From Methanocella arvoryzae MRE50 (GTDB taxonomy: Archaea; Halobacteriota; Methanocellia; Methanocellales; Methanocellaceae), in the NCBI RefSeq assembly GCF_000063445.1, contig NC_009464.1, positions 1,922,001-1,986,000 on the forward strand: a stretch of 64,000 bases of DNA. Reading direction: 5' to 3'. Below, piece after piece: positions 16,231 to 24,086 of the stretch. Under the pieces are notes generated by a model. It was not told the DNA's origin. It saw nothing but the letters and a program-made list of their open reading frames with translations, and did no database searches. Each line of letters opens with the position of its first letter. Positions within the stretch are counted from its first letter, which is position 1. Both the position numbers and the translations under genes were made by a program.

Positions 16231-16632
16231 ATGGATCAGAGATTTGTGCATTATCCCATTGAGAAACTCAATGAGCTGACGTATGCAACAAGGGGAGCTG
16301 CATTTAAAGTTTACAATAAACTAGGCCCGGGGTTGCTTGAAAGCATCTATACAACATGTTTAATTGAAGAACTAAAACACAAAGGTCTATCAGTAGAGTC
16401 CGAGGTGTCACTACCAGTCGTGTATAACGAGAAAAGTCTCGATAAGCAAATGAGAATCGACATTTTGGTAGAAAAAGCGTTGATCGTGGAAGTTAAAGCA
16501 GTAGAAAATCTAACAGCGTTACATCATGCTCAGACCCTTTCTTATTTAAAACTTAGCGGCTTAAAGCTGGCTCTACTTATTAACTTCAATACGACAGATA
16601 TGAAGAAAAGCATAATCAGAATTATCAATTAG
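16231..16632 (+). CDS. GxxExxY-family protein (PD-(D/E)xK-like)
   Basis: The 133-residue product contains the signature GPGLLESIY (G-x2-E-x2-Y) near residue 31, followed by a nuclease-like core: the DILVEKALIVEVKAV segment matches the D...ExK pattern of PD-(D/E)xK folds. The family is common in prokaryotes and its function is not established. GAGGG precedes the ATG. The gene is AT-rich and lies between inverted repeats. A second, GC-rich member of the same family lies at 28735. Confidence 0.88.
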   Translation: MDQRFVHYPIEKLNELTYATRGAAFKVYNKLGPGLLESIYTTCLIEELKHKGLSVESEVSLPVVYNEKSLDKQMRIDILVEKALIVEVKAVENLTALHHAQTLSYLKLSGLKLALLINFNTTDMKKSIIRIIN

Positions 16633-16711
16633 CGCTTAACCATAATAAGGCCCATCTGTGCTATCGAGTAATAATCCGTGGATTCTCCCCTAATCATATT
16701 ATTCTACTATA

Positions 16712-16776
16712 ATCTGTGGAATCAAACGTAATCTGTGGCATCTGTGAGGATTAGCACAGCGCAGCGTTCGTATTGC
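16712..16776 (+). repeat. Right inverted repeat of the GxxExxY element (family E)
   Basis: This is the partner of 15779-15843 (61 of 65 positions identical after reverse complementing). It ends 57 bp before the stop codon of the HAD gene on the opposite strand. Confidence 0.85.
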
Positions 16777-16833
16777 TGTCCCACCATGCAGGGACTTGAT
16801 ATGCCCATGCCCAGGAATACTGAGTATGGTTAT

Positions 16834-17610
16834 TTACTCTACGTTCTTGCTATCGAGAGCGGCCAGCGCATCCACTATCTGGCCGAGCGTCTCGACCGTG
16901 TAGTCCGGCTCGGCCGTGCGGCCGTTGGCGTTGTAATATTTGGAGGCGTACTTCTCGAAGCTGGCCATGTACTTCGTAAAGAGAATAGCCTTCCAGCCGC
17001 AGGCCTTTGCTCCGTACACGTCGAGCAGCGGGTTATCTCCGATGTGGACGGTCTTCTCCGGGGCAGAGCCCAGGCTTTTCAGTGCCCTGTCATAGATCTG
17101 CCGGCCGGGCTTGATGTGGCCGACTTCGTCCGAGAAGGTCATGGCCGTGAAGCAGCCGGCGAGGCCGTATTCGCTCAGCACTTCCCTCATCGTCCTCCCC
17201 GGGGTGCGGCCGGTGTTGGAGATGAGCCCGAGCCTGTAGCCCTGGTCTTTCAGGGTATTGATTATGTCTGCTGCTCCGTCCACCAGCTTCGGGCGGAAGT
17301 CGAGCAAGGCGCAGGAGTACGGTTCCCGGATGATCTCCATGGTGTCGTCGTCAGGATCGAGGCCCATTCCTTCCAGGAATAGGGCGAGGTGGCCGTCGTT
17401 GCTGAGGTCCCTCTCTGTCTGCCATATCCTTGTCAGGCACTCCTCAGTGTAGTCGTAGGCAATCCTGATCTCCTCGCAGGTGCAAGAATGGCCGTGCTCC
17501 CGCAGTGCATCGCGGATGCTCTTCATGCGGTGGTTTTTCAGCCGGTCGTCGTAGAACTCGTGTACCACTAAAGTGTTCCACACGTCGAAGGTTACTGTAT
17601 CGATCGTCAT
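16834..17610 (-). CDS. HAD-superfamily hydrolase (class IA), first of a tandem pair
   Basis: The 258-residue protein has HAD motif I as FDVWNTLV at the N-terminus, motif II as LISNTGRTPG, a lysine in HIKPGRQIY and motif III as HIGDNPLLDV. Motif I lacks the second Asp found in many phosphatases (D-x-W-x-T), as in haloacid-dehalogenase-type members. A helical cap lies between motifs I and II. It is a diverged duplicate of the adjacent upstream gene, 21 nt apart, with AGGAG before the ATG. The substrate is unknown. Confidence 0.85.
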   Translation of the reverse strand: MTIDTVTFDVWNTLVVHEFYDDRLKNHRMKSIRDALREHGHSCTCEEIRIAYDYTEECLTRIWQTERDLSNDGHLALFLEGMGLDPDDDTMEIIREPYSCALLDFRPKLVDGAADIINTLKDQGYRLGLISNTGRTPGRTMREVLSEYGLAGCFTAMTFSDEVGHIKPGRQIYDRALKSLGSAPEKTVHIGDNPLLDVYGAKACGWKAILFTKYMASFEKYASKYYNANGRTAEPDYTVETLGQIVDALAALDSKNVE

Positions 17611-17631
17611 AAGTGCCTGCTCCTTCAGTGT

Positions 17632-18369
17632 TCACCGGTCGAGATGAGAGATCGCTTCCGGAATCTGCCTCAGCGTTTCCACCGCCCGGTCAGGGGCGTG
17701 CGGGGCTTTGATAGCCGGGGCGTATCGGGTGAAATGGATGCACTTCATGCCGAACTCTTTCGAGCCCTGCACGTCTAGCATGGGGTGATCGCCTACGTGG
17801 ACGGCTTTCTCCGGCACTGTCCGCAGCAGGTCGAGCGTGGAGGCGAAAATGCGCCCGTCGGGTTTGAGGTAGCCTGCCTCGTTGGAGAACGTGGTCACCT
17901 TGAAGTAGCGCAGGATACCAAGGCGGTCCATAATCTTCCGCATAGACCTGCCAGGGGTTCGGCCAGTGTTGGAGATCAGCCCGAGCTTCACTCCGGTGCT
18001 GTTCAGCGAGTCCAGGACTTCCTCTGCACCGTCGACGAGGTCCGGCTCGACATGCAGGATTGCGTCCGAATACGGCTTATCGACGGCATTGACCAGCTCA
18101 GGTGTCGGCTTGATGCCGATGCATTTCAGTAGAATCTCTACCTGTTCCGGGGTGTCGACGTCAAGGTTCCGGGACCACCGCTGCTGCAGGTAGCCTTCGG
18201 AGGTGGCGTATGCCCGGGTAATCGCATCATCCGTCACTGAGATGCCTTCTGCTTCCAGCGCGTCCCTGATGCCTGCCGTGCGGGCGGCGCGTAACCGGTC
18301 GTCGTACAGGTGATCGTGGGCTATAAGGGTGAACCAGAGATCGAAAGTAACTGCCTCTATGCCGGCCAT
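17632..18369 (-). CDS. HAD-superfamily hydrolase (class IA), second of a tandem pair
   Basis: The 245-residue protein shows FDLWFTLI (motif I), LISNTGRTPGRSM (motif II), YLKPDGRIF (motif with Lys) and HVGDHPMLDV (motif III). The shared LISNTGRTPGR segment and overall alignment show that it and the downstream gene arose by duplication. A GGAG sequence precedes the ATG. It is probably co-transcribed with its paralogue. Confidence 0.85.
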   Translation of the reverse strand: MAGIEAVTFDLWFTLIAHDHLYDDRLRAARTAGIRDALEAEGISVTDDAITRAYATSEGYLQQRWSRNLDVDTPEQVEILLKCIGIKPTPELVNAVDKPYSDAILHVEPDLVDGAEEVLDSLNSTGVKLGLISNTGRTPGRSMRKIMDRLGILRYFKVTTFSNEAGYLKPDGRIFASTLDLLRTVPEKAVHVGDHPMLDVQGSKEFGMKCIHFTRYAPAIKAPHAPDRAVETLRQIPEAISHLDR

Positions 18370-18432
18370 GATGACTCCACGTATACATTCCCGGCGATAA
18401 ACATAATATCTTTGTGCAGCGGCGGTAAAAAA

Positions 18433-19062
18433 TTAAGGTTTCCTGACGGCCGGCGCGAACTTGTCCACGATCTTCTTCGTGTCGTCCTGCAGGCCTTTGA
18501 TCTCGTCCTGCTCCAGCGCAACGGTCCTTCGGGCCACTCCGATGACTTTGTTGCCGGCACTCTCCGTCGAGTACAGGTATACTCCCTTGTCGGCCACCGG
18601 GTAGTAGCTGCCCGGCTTTTCCTTGTGCATCTCGTTGAACCTGCCGGACCAGACGGCCGCTTCCTCGTCGGGATCGTTGATTGTGGAGGCGATCACCAGG
18701 CCGTCTGCCGTGGCAAGCGTGACGGCGTTCAGCCTGTACTTCTTCTCCAGCGCTTCCATGCTTTCCTTCACAGTGCCCTTGACCACTTCGATCCCGGGGA
18801 CTGCGGGCTTTTCGGGGGCTTTCGCCGGAGGCTTTTCCGCAGGCTTTTCCCCCGGAGCTTCAGGCGCTTTTTCCGGCTTCGGCTCCGGCGCCGGGGCAGC
18901 GTGCGGTACTTCCTGCCTGGAGTACTCTTTTACGATCCTGACAGCCTCCAGTATCAGGGCTGCGAGGCCTCCTGCGAGCACCAGCGCGATCAGGGTAGTA
19001 ACGGCGAGCTGGGCAGGGTCCGACGTGCCAGTGAGGTCGTAAAGGCGGCTTAATATGTCCAT
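18433..19062 (-). CDS. Membrane-anchored roadblock-like protein
   Basis: One membrane helix (about residues 20-43) leads to a long Pro/Ala/Glu/Lys-rich linker (residues 55-90). A C-terminal domain follows with YRLNAVTLATADGLVIAS, ending in NKVIGVARRTVALEQDEI; the turn ATADGLVIAS resembles that of roadblock/LC7 domains. The topology would tether the domain to the inner face of the membrane. ATG 19062 has GGGTGG about 8 nt upstream; a GTG at 19074 is less well placed. The function is unknown. Confidence 0.65.
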   Translation of the reverse strand: MDILSRLYDLTGTSDPAQLAVTTLIALVLAGGLAALILEAVRIVKEYSRQEVPHAAPAPEPKPEKAPEAPGEKPAEKPPAKAPEKPAVPGIEVVKGTVKESMEALEKKYRLNAVTLATADGLVIASTINDPDEEAAVWSGRFNEMHKEKPGSYYPVADKGVYLYSTESAGNKVIGVARRTVALEQDEIKGLQDDTKKIVDKFAPAVRKP

Positions 19063-19198
19063 GGAAAGGTCCACCCGAAAGTCACTATCATTCTGGCACG
19101 AATCTATTTAAAATATTTCGTTTGGCAACCGATCATCTGTAGCGCTCAAGCATATTATAAAATTTGATCCATATGTAAACTAATGGTTGCACTACATT

Positions 19199-19804
19199 TT
19201 ATTTTTGCCTCTTTCCGGCCGCAAACAGCCTGTGCCGCACGTGCTCCTCTCCCCGGAAAACCCTGCGCGTCAGCCGACTTTCCACACGGGGCTCCAGCCC
19301 TTCCAGCAGCTCGAGAAGCTCTGCTTCAGAGAAATAATGGTAGATGATCCCGCTCTCCCGTCTGAACGTATGGGGCTCGACCGCAGTGCCGCCGTACCTC
19401 ATGTCCTCCCTGCCGAAGACCTCTACGAAGACCCTTCCGCCCGGCGCCAGCACCCTTTTTATTTCTGCCACGGCCATCTGCCTCTCGGCTTCGAGGAGGT
19501 GCTGCAGGACATCGTAGCATACCACCGCGTCGAACGAGCTATCCTTAAAAGGCAGGTGCCGGGCATCTCCCTCGATCCTCTCTCCCTCCCTGACCATCAG
19601 GAGCCCCTCCCTCGCCACGTCCATGCCGACTACGTTATAGCCGGCCCGCAGGAGCGGAGCCATGATCTTGCCGCTGCCGCAGCCCACGTCCAGCACCAGG
19701 GCTCCCGGCGGTACCGCCGCCCTGATCGGGCCGATATCATAGGGGCCCCTCCAGGTCACGCTGGAGTATTCCTTCTTCCACGCCTTCAGATGCGAAACTT
19801 CCAT
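19199..19804 (-). CDS. Class I SAM-dependent methyltransferase
   Basis: The 201-residue protein contains the SAM-binding motif I VLDVGCGSGKIMAPLL, an acidic residue ending strand 2 (VVGMDVA), the DARHLPF segment and the post-motif FDAVVCYDVLQHL typical of methyltransferase type 11 enzymes. GAGGG precedes the ATG. The substrate cannot be inferred from neighbours. Confidence 0.88.
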   Translation of the reverse strand: MEVSHLKAWKKEYSSVTWRGPYDIGPIRAAVPPGALVLDVGCGSGKIMAPLLRAGYNVVGMDVAREGLLMVREGERIEGDARHLPFKDSSFDAVVCYDVLQHLLEAERQMAVAEIKRVLAPGGRVFVEVFGREDMRYGGTAVEPHTFRRESGIIYHYFSEAELLELLEGLEPRVESRLTRRVFRGEEHVRHRLFAAGKRQK

Positions 19805-19876
19805 GCCCTCAGAACCCCTTTATTTCCTGTGGAACAAGCCCACCGCGAGTATCTCATTATATCAGGTAGCGGAAGA

Positions 19877-19887
19877 GCTATAAAATG
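19877..19887 (+). promoter_or_regulatory. TATA box of the class II aldolase gene
   Basis: GCTATAAAATG is centred about 26 bp before the ATG at 19908, so the transcript would begin at the start codon. This suggests a leaderless mRNA. Confidence 0.5.
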
Positions 19888-19907
19888 TAGTCGCTAATTC
19901 ATAGGTG

Positions 19908-20477
19908 ATGTGGCGAGAAATAGCCTACTGGGGTAAAAAGCTGGACGACGCGGGGCTGGTCAGCTCCCGGTTCGGCAACATCAGCGTGCGGACGAAAAAC
20001 GGTCTGTTGATAAAGCGCAGCGGCGTCATGCTCGGGAACATCCAGGGACCTGAAGACCTCGTCGAAGTGGGCTTACACCCTTCGGATGACGAAGACGACT
20101 CCATAGAGTCGCTGGCATCCACCGAGACGCCCAGCCACTGTGCGATCTATTTATCTACGAACGCCAGAGCGATCATCCACGCCCACCCGAGGTTCGGCAT
20201 CATAGAGTCGCTATTGCAGAAGGACGAGGTCAAGCCGCTGGACAGTGAAGGCCTGCCTTTCCTGGGCACCATACCCATCATCGACGGCGAGACCGGCTCA
20301 CAGCTACTGTATGACAACGTCTCCAGGCTCTTCTCCACGGGCAAGTACAAGGGCGCCCTCAACCGGGGCCACGGCTCCTTCGCGATAGGCGGAGACCTGG
20401 CGGACTGCTTCAACACCACGGCCATGATCGAGCACAGCTGCTTCGTGAAGTACCACGTGGATCTGGCGAAGAAATAA
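19908..20477 (+). CDS. Class II aldolase/adducin-family protein
   Basis: The 189-residue protein shows the N-terminal SSRFGNISVR loop, the catalytic Glu in the ETPSH region, the zinc-binding IHAHPRFG and the later GHGSFAIG, all typical of fuculose/ribulose-phosphate-type aldolases. It likely catalyses retro-aldol cleavage of a sugar phosphate or related hydroxy-ketone; the exact substrate is unknown. It is translated from what looks like a leaderless mRNA. Composite palindromic element I follows its stop codon. Confidence 0.9.
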   Translation: MWREIAYWGKKLDDAGLVSSRFGNISVRTKNGLLIKRSGVMLGNIQGPEDLVEVGLHPSDDEDDSIESLASTETPSHCAIYLSTNARAIIHAHPRFGIIESLLQKDEVKPLDSEGLPFLGTIPIIDGETGSQLLYDNVSRLFSTGKYKGALNRGHGSFAIGGDLADCFNTTAMIEHSCFVKYHVDLAKK

Positions 20478-20483
20478 TAAATC

Positions 20484-21005
20484 TCGGCCCCGGGAGGCCT
20501 CGGTTATAAATCGCAAAGACGCAACGACGCAAAGGCGCAAAGATTTTTCAGATATCCTTTGCGTCGTTGCGCCCTTGCGTCGACGCGACCGAAGGGTCGA
20601 ATCCTTGCATATTGCGAACAAAAAATATGGCGTCCCGGCGCCGATAATATCTACATTTTTCATGGAACGCCAAGGAGCCAAGCACTCGCCATATGAATAC
20701 TGGGATATTCATGTAGGGGCTATGAAAAATTGAAAGTTGGCCCTGAGTAGGTCGAAAACACCGCCAGGCACGCCAAGGAGCCAAGCCCGCCAAGAGCTAA
20801 TTTTTCATGGAACGCCAGGGACTTTTTCGATCGGAATCGCACCGATCCTCAATATGTAGCTTGGCGTGCTTGGCCCCTTGGCGAGCTTGGCGGTGATATA
20901 TGCGCAGATCAGGGAAACTGCTGATTTTTCATCTCTTATACCTGATCAAGACTCAGATCATCATCCGACTCTTTACGATTTAAGAACAAGGCGGCCTGGC
21001 GCCGA
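20484..21005. repeat. Composite palindromic element I
   Basis: This 522-bp element fills the gap between two convergent genes. It begins TCGGCCCCGGGAGGCCTCGG and ends in the near-inverse AAGGCGGCCTGGCGCCGA. Behind each end lie GCAAAG-type repeats. The centre holds inverted arrays of a GCCAAGGAGCC/GGCTCCTTGGC-type motif and the string TTTTTCATGGAACGCC. Related elements lie at 22028 and 54852. No gene is present. Confidence 0.8.
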
Positions 21006-21017
21006 ACCCTGATAGTC

Positions 21018-21344
21018 TTACCTCATCAGATATCTGGCAGCAACCCGAATGATCAGGTAAGCTACCAAGCCTGCGAGGAGGTACGCCCAGGCGTTATGCC
21101 TCCCGATCAGGCTGGTCAGGCTGGACGAGGTCAGGTACATGATGGCGCCGGCATAGATGACCAGAAGAGCCAGCATGATCATTTTGAGCAGGCCTTGCTG
21201 TCGCGACCATCGTGTGTTCTTGCGATAGCCACGCTTGATCTCTCCGTAGGCCTTCTCGAAGGGCCCGCCAGCGTAGCTGCCGCACCGGGGGCAAAACCTG
21301 GCACCCGCAGGGATATCGGCTCCGCAGTGTTGACACGTGACCAT
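21018..21344 (-). CDS. Zinc-ribbon membrane protein
   Basis: The 108-residue protein begins with a zinc ribbon (CQHCGADIPAGARFCPRCG), followed by a basic linker and two hydrophobic helices at the C-terminus. Such proteins are common small membrane proteins without assigned function. ATG 21344 with upstream AGAGGC is chosen because the upstream extension is not conserved-looking and begins inside the promoter-like region. It is divergent from the PH-domain-like gene. Confidence 0.7.
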   Translation of the reverse strand: MVTCQHCGADIPAGARFCPRCGSYAGGPFEKAYGEIKRGYRKNTRWSRQQGLLKMIMLALLVIYAGAIMYLTSSSLTSLIGRHNAWAYLLAGLVAYLIIRVAARYLMR

Positions 21345-21432
21345 GATACTGATGCCTCTGGTATAGTTATGCTGCACCCATACCTTGATAATATCGCAGC
21401 CAGTATCAGGTACAGGTTATGAGGGAGCGGAA

Positions 21433-22017
21433 ATGGCTACGGATAATCCTGTAAACTATTCTGAGGTCTTCGAAGGAGTGCTCGAGCGGGGAGAGCGTAT
21501 AGTCTGGACAGGCCGGCCCCGGCAGGACTCGGTAGTGCCCCTGAACCCTAAGTCGACGCTCGTCACCGGCGCTGCAGCGATCATCTCCCTGCTGTTCGCG
21601 GTGCTCGCCGGCCTGCTGGTCCACAATACCCTGTACCGGGCGATAGCGGCCATTCTGGGCCTGCTCTTCTGTGCCATGTGCATCTACGCCACCTTCAACC
21701 AGGTCGGCGGAGGCTTCCTGGCCCGGAAGAAGGCGTACTACGCACTGACGAACCGGCGGGCGCTGGCCCTATTCCAGTACAGGGTTCCCGTGCTGGTGGC
21801 GATAGATATAAGCAATCCGGTCAGGCTTCGCATGTCTTCCGGCGAGAGGGGCACGATCTACTTCGGCGAGGGCGTACTGACCTATGTGGGCATGGAGCAC
21901 GTCCGGGGAGGAAAGCGGCTGTTCGACCTTGCGTTCGAGGACATCGAAGATGCACGGCAGGTCTACGACCTGATATGCCGGCAGAACCCCGAGCACAGAG
22001 GGCCTCCTGTGGCTTGA
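21433..22017 (+). CDS. Membrane protein with bacterial PH-like domain
   Basis: The 194-residue protein has two close membrane helices (about residues 43-85), followed by a beta-rich domain beginning YYALTNRRALAL. That arrangement matches bPH2/DUF304-type proteins (ERIVWTGRP at the start is also typical). GAGGGAG lies 5 nt before ATG 21433. It is divergent from a small zinc-ribbon membrane protein, and composite element II follows its stop. The function is unknown. Confidence 0.75.
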   Translation: MATDNPVNYSEVFEGVLERGERIVWTGRPRQDSVVPLNPKSTLVTGAAAIISLLFAVLAGLLVHNTLYRAIAAILGLLFCAMCIYATFNQVGGGFLARKKAYYALTNRRALALFQYRVPVLVAIDISNPVRLRMSSGERGTIYFGEGVLTYVGMEHVRGGKRLFDLAFEDIEDARQVYDLICRQNPEHRGPPVA

Positions 22018-22027
22018 AAGGATAATC

Positions 22028-22561
22028 TCGGCCCCGGGAGGCCTCGATTTTAGTTCGCAAGGGCGCAAAGTGTCAGGTGATGATCGGAGCCTTGATCAGG
22101 CTTAAGTGATGAAAAACTTGCGGTTCTCAGTTTCTGCGATAGTAAAGCCGCCAAGCACGCCAAGGAGCCAAGCACGCCAAGCTATAATTATAGTGATCGG
22201 CGAGGTTCCGATAGAAAAAGCCCTTGGCGTCCCATGAAAAATCTGGGTCTTGGCGAGCTTGGCTCCTTGGCGGCCTTGGCGGTATTTTAGACTCACACAG
22301 GGCCAACTATTAATTTTTAATAGCCTCTACCTGAATATCCCATTTTTCATAAAGCGAGTGCTTGGCGGCCTTGCAACCCTCGCCGTAACAACAAGTTTCA
22401 TAGGAGTCTGATCGATGAGCAGCAGTACGCTTAAGTCTGAACTATGAAAAATTTTTAATGTGACAGAAGGGCGCGAAGAAAATCGTACAAAATATGGTAA
22501 ACCTTTGCGTCGTTGCGCCCTTGCGCCTTTGCGATTTAAGAACAAGGCGGCCTGGCGCCGA
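22028..22561. repeat. Composite palindromic element II
   Basis: The 534-bp element lies between the convergent PH-like gene and hemD, 10 bp after one stop and 14 bp before the other. It has the same inverted termini as element I. It shares with element III a segment (22077-22130) containing TGATGATCGGAG and TTCTCAGTTTCTGCG, and it contains inverted arrays of CTTGGCG-type motifs. No gene is present. Confidence 0.8.
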
Positions 22562-22575
22562 CTAAAACTTGTGGA

Positions 22576-23346
22576 TTATAAAACTCTGAGCAGTGCCTCA
22601 ACCATATCCTCGAAGGTAAACCGCTCAGGCACGGCGTCGACCCTGATGCCGCTCTTCTTGAGGAAGTCGGCGGTCGGGTGGCCGATCACAGCCACTTTCT
22701 TAGAGTTGATCTCGCGCTTCAACGGATCCAGCACGCCCATGGACTCGCCCATCATGAGCAGGCTTCTCGCTGTCATAGTGCTGGTGAACGTGTAGGCGTC
22801 GATCCTGCCTTCGAGGGCTTCTCTGACGAACGCTGCCTGTTCCTCGCCCTTCAGGGGCACGATGTCGTAGACGATGATCTCCCTGACCTTCGCGCCGCCG
22901 GCTTCCAATCCTGAGATTAAAATCGGGTTGCCATGGTTGCTGCGGAGCACCTCGACTCGTTTGCCTTTCAGCTTAGCGCAGAAGTCCTGCACCAGGCCTT
23001 CGCTGGAAAAGGTGCCGGGCATCTGTAGGTGGGTGATGCCCCGCTCAGTCAGGACGCTGTTAGTCCTGGGGCCGATGCCGATGACCTCTACAGAGTTCAG
23101 CTGCTTCGTCAGCGCAGCCGGATCCGGGGCTTTATCGTAGATGAACTGTACCCCGTTCTGGCTGGTGATGATGACCGTGTCTGCCTCGCCGGCCTCCAGC
23201 CTCTTGAAAAAGGCTTCGAGGGCGCCGTCGTTCCGGGGGATCATCTCCATCATGGGCACGGGCACGGCTTCGAGGCCTTTTTCTTTTAATATCCTGACTG
23301 TGTCGGGCAGGAACTTTCTCGGCCTGGTGACCGCTATTCTTTTCAT
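22576..23346 (-). CDS. hemD: Uroporphyrinogen-III synthase
   Basis: HemD closes hydroxymethylbilane with inversion of ring D to give uroporphyrinogen III. The 256-residue protein begins AVTRPRKF, contains VIITSQNGVQFI in the first half and YTFTSTMTARSL in the second, and has the two-lobed pattern of this poorly conserved family. It is the last gene of the tetrapyrrole operon and overlaps cobA by a few bases. Confidence 0.95.
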   Translation of the reverse strand: MKRIAVTRPRKFLPDTVRILKEKGLEAVPVPMMEMIPRNDGALEAFFKRLEAGEADTVIITSQNGVQFIYDKAPDPAALTKQLNSVEVIGIGPRTNSVLTERGITHLQMPGTFSSEGLVQDFCAKLKGKRVEVLRSNHGNPILISGLEAGGAKVREIIVYDIVPLKGEEQAAFVREALEGRIDAYTFTSTMTARSLLMMGESMGVLDPLKREINSKKVAVIGHPTADFLKKSGIRVDAVPERFTFEDMVEALLRVL

Positions 23347-24086
23347 CCGCCGAGCACCTCGTGCATCCTGACGACGTCGCCGACTACCACGATGGCGGGG
23401 GCTTCCACGCCTCTCTTCTCCGCTAACTCGACGATGGTGGAGAGCGTGCCGATTGTGACCCGCTGCCCGGAGGTCGTGCCCTTCTCCACGATGGCCACCG
23501 GCGTGTCCCTGGCTTTACCGTTGTCAAGGAGCGCTTTGACGTTGTCCCTGAGGCGGCTGACGCCCATTAAAATGACTAAAGTGCCGTTCATCGCGGCGAG
23601 CGATTTGAAGTTCAGGGCGCTTTCTCCCTTAGTGGGATCTTCGTGCCCCGTGATGAAGGTGACTGAAGATGCCAGGTCCCGGTGGGTGACGGGTATGCCG
23701 GCTGCTGCAGGGGCTGCGATGGCAGAGCTGATGCCGGGGATGACCTCGAACTCGACATTGTTTTTCGCCAGCTCTTCAGCCTCTTCTCCTCCTCTGCCGA
23801 ACACGTAGGGGTCTCCTCCCTTCAGCCGGGCGACGATGCGGTGCTTTCTGGCCTGCTCCACCAGCATCCGGTTCATCTCTTCCTGTGGCACTGTATGCTT
23901 GTCCGCCCTCTTGCCCACGTCGATGAGTTCCGCTGCAGGGTTGAAGTACTGCCTGATGCCGGGGCCGACTAAAGCGTCGTACAGGATGACGTCTGCCTGC
24001 CCGAGGATTCTCACTGCCTTCACAGTGATCAGTTCCGGATCGCCCGGTCCGCCGCCTATAAGGTACACTTTTCCAGTCGTAGGCAT
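23343..24086 (-). CDS. cobA: Uroporphyrinogen-III C-methyltransferase
   Basis: The enzyme methylates uroporphyrinogen III twice with SAM to give precorrin-2, the branch point to siroheme, F430 and cobalamin. The N-terminal GGGPGDPELITVKA, the LKGGDPYVFGRGGEEAEEL block and GTLVILMGVSRL are diagnostic. The 247-residue length shows a single-domain enzyme without a fused HemD or CysG part. A GTG at 24089 is an alternative start; hemC ends within the overlap. Confidence 0.97.
   Translation of the reverse strand: MPTTGKVYLIGGGPGDPELITVKAVRILGQADVILYDALVGPGIRQYFNPAAELIDVGKRADKHTVPQEEMNRMLVEQARKHRIVARLKGGDPYVFGRGGEEAEELAKNNVEFEVIPGISSAIAAPAAAGIPVTHRDLASSVTFITGHEDPTKGESALNFKSLAAMNGTLVILMGVSRLRDNVKALLDNGKARDTPVAIVEKGTTSGQRVTIGTLSTIVELAEKRGVEAPAIVVVGDVVRMHEVLGG

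Larger units (their letters stand above)
15779..16776 (+). mobile_element. Putative element: GxxExxY gene bracketed by 65-bp inverted repeats
   Basis: Near-identical 65-bp inverted repeats (15779-15843 and 16712-16776) enclose about 1 kb that contains one GxxExxY gene and a third, diverged repeat copy. The interior is AT-richer than the surrounding genes, which suggests transfer. No transposase is present and no target-site duplication is obvious, so a transposon in the usual sense is not proven. Confidence 0.45.

Noticed and set aside
15779-16776. Insertion sequence in the strict sense
   Set aside because: There is no transposase and no clear target-site duplication, so it is listed only as a putative element.
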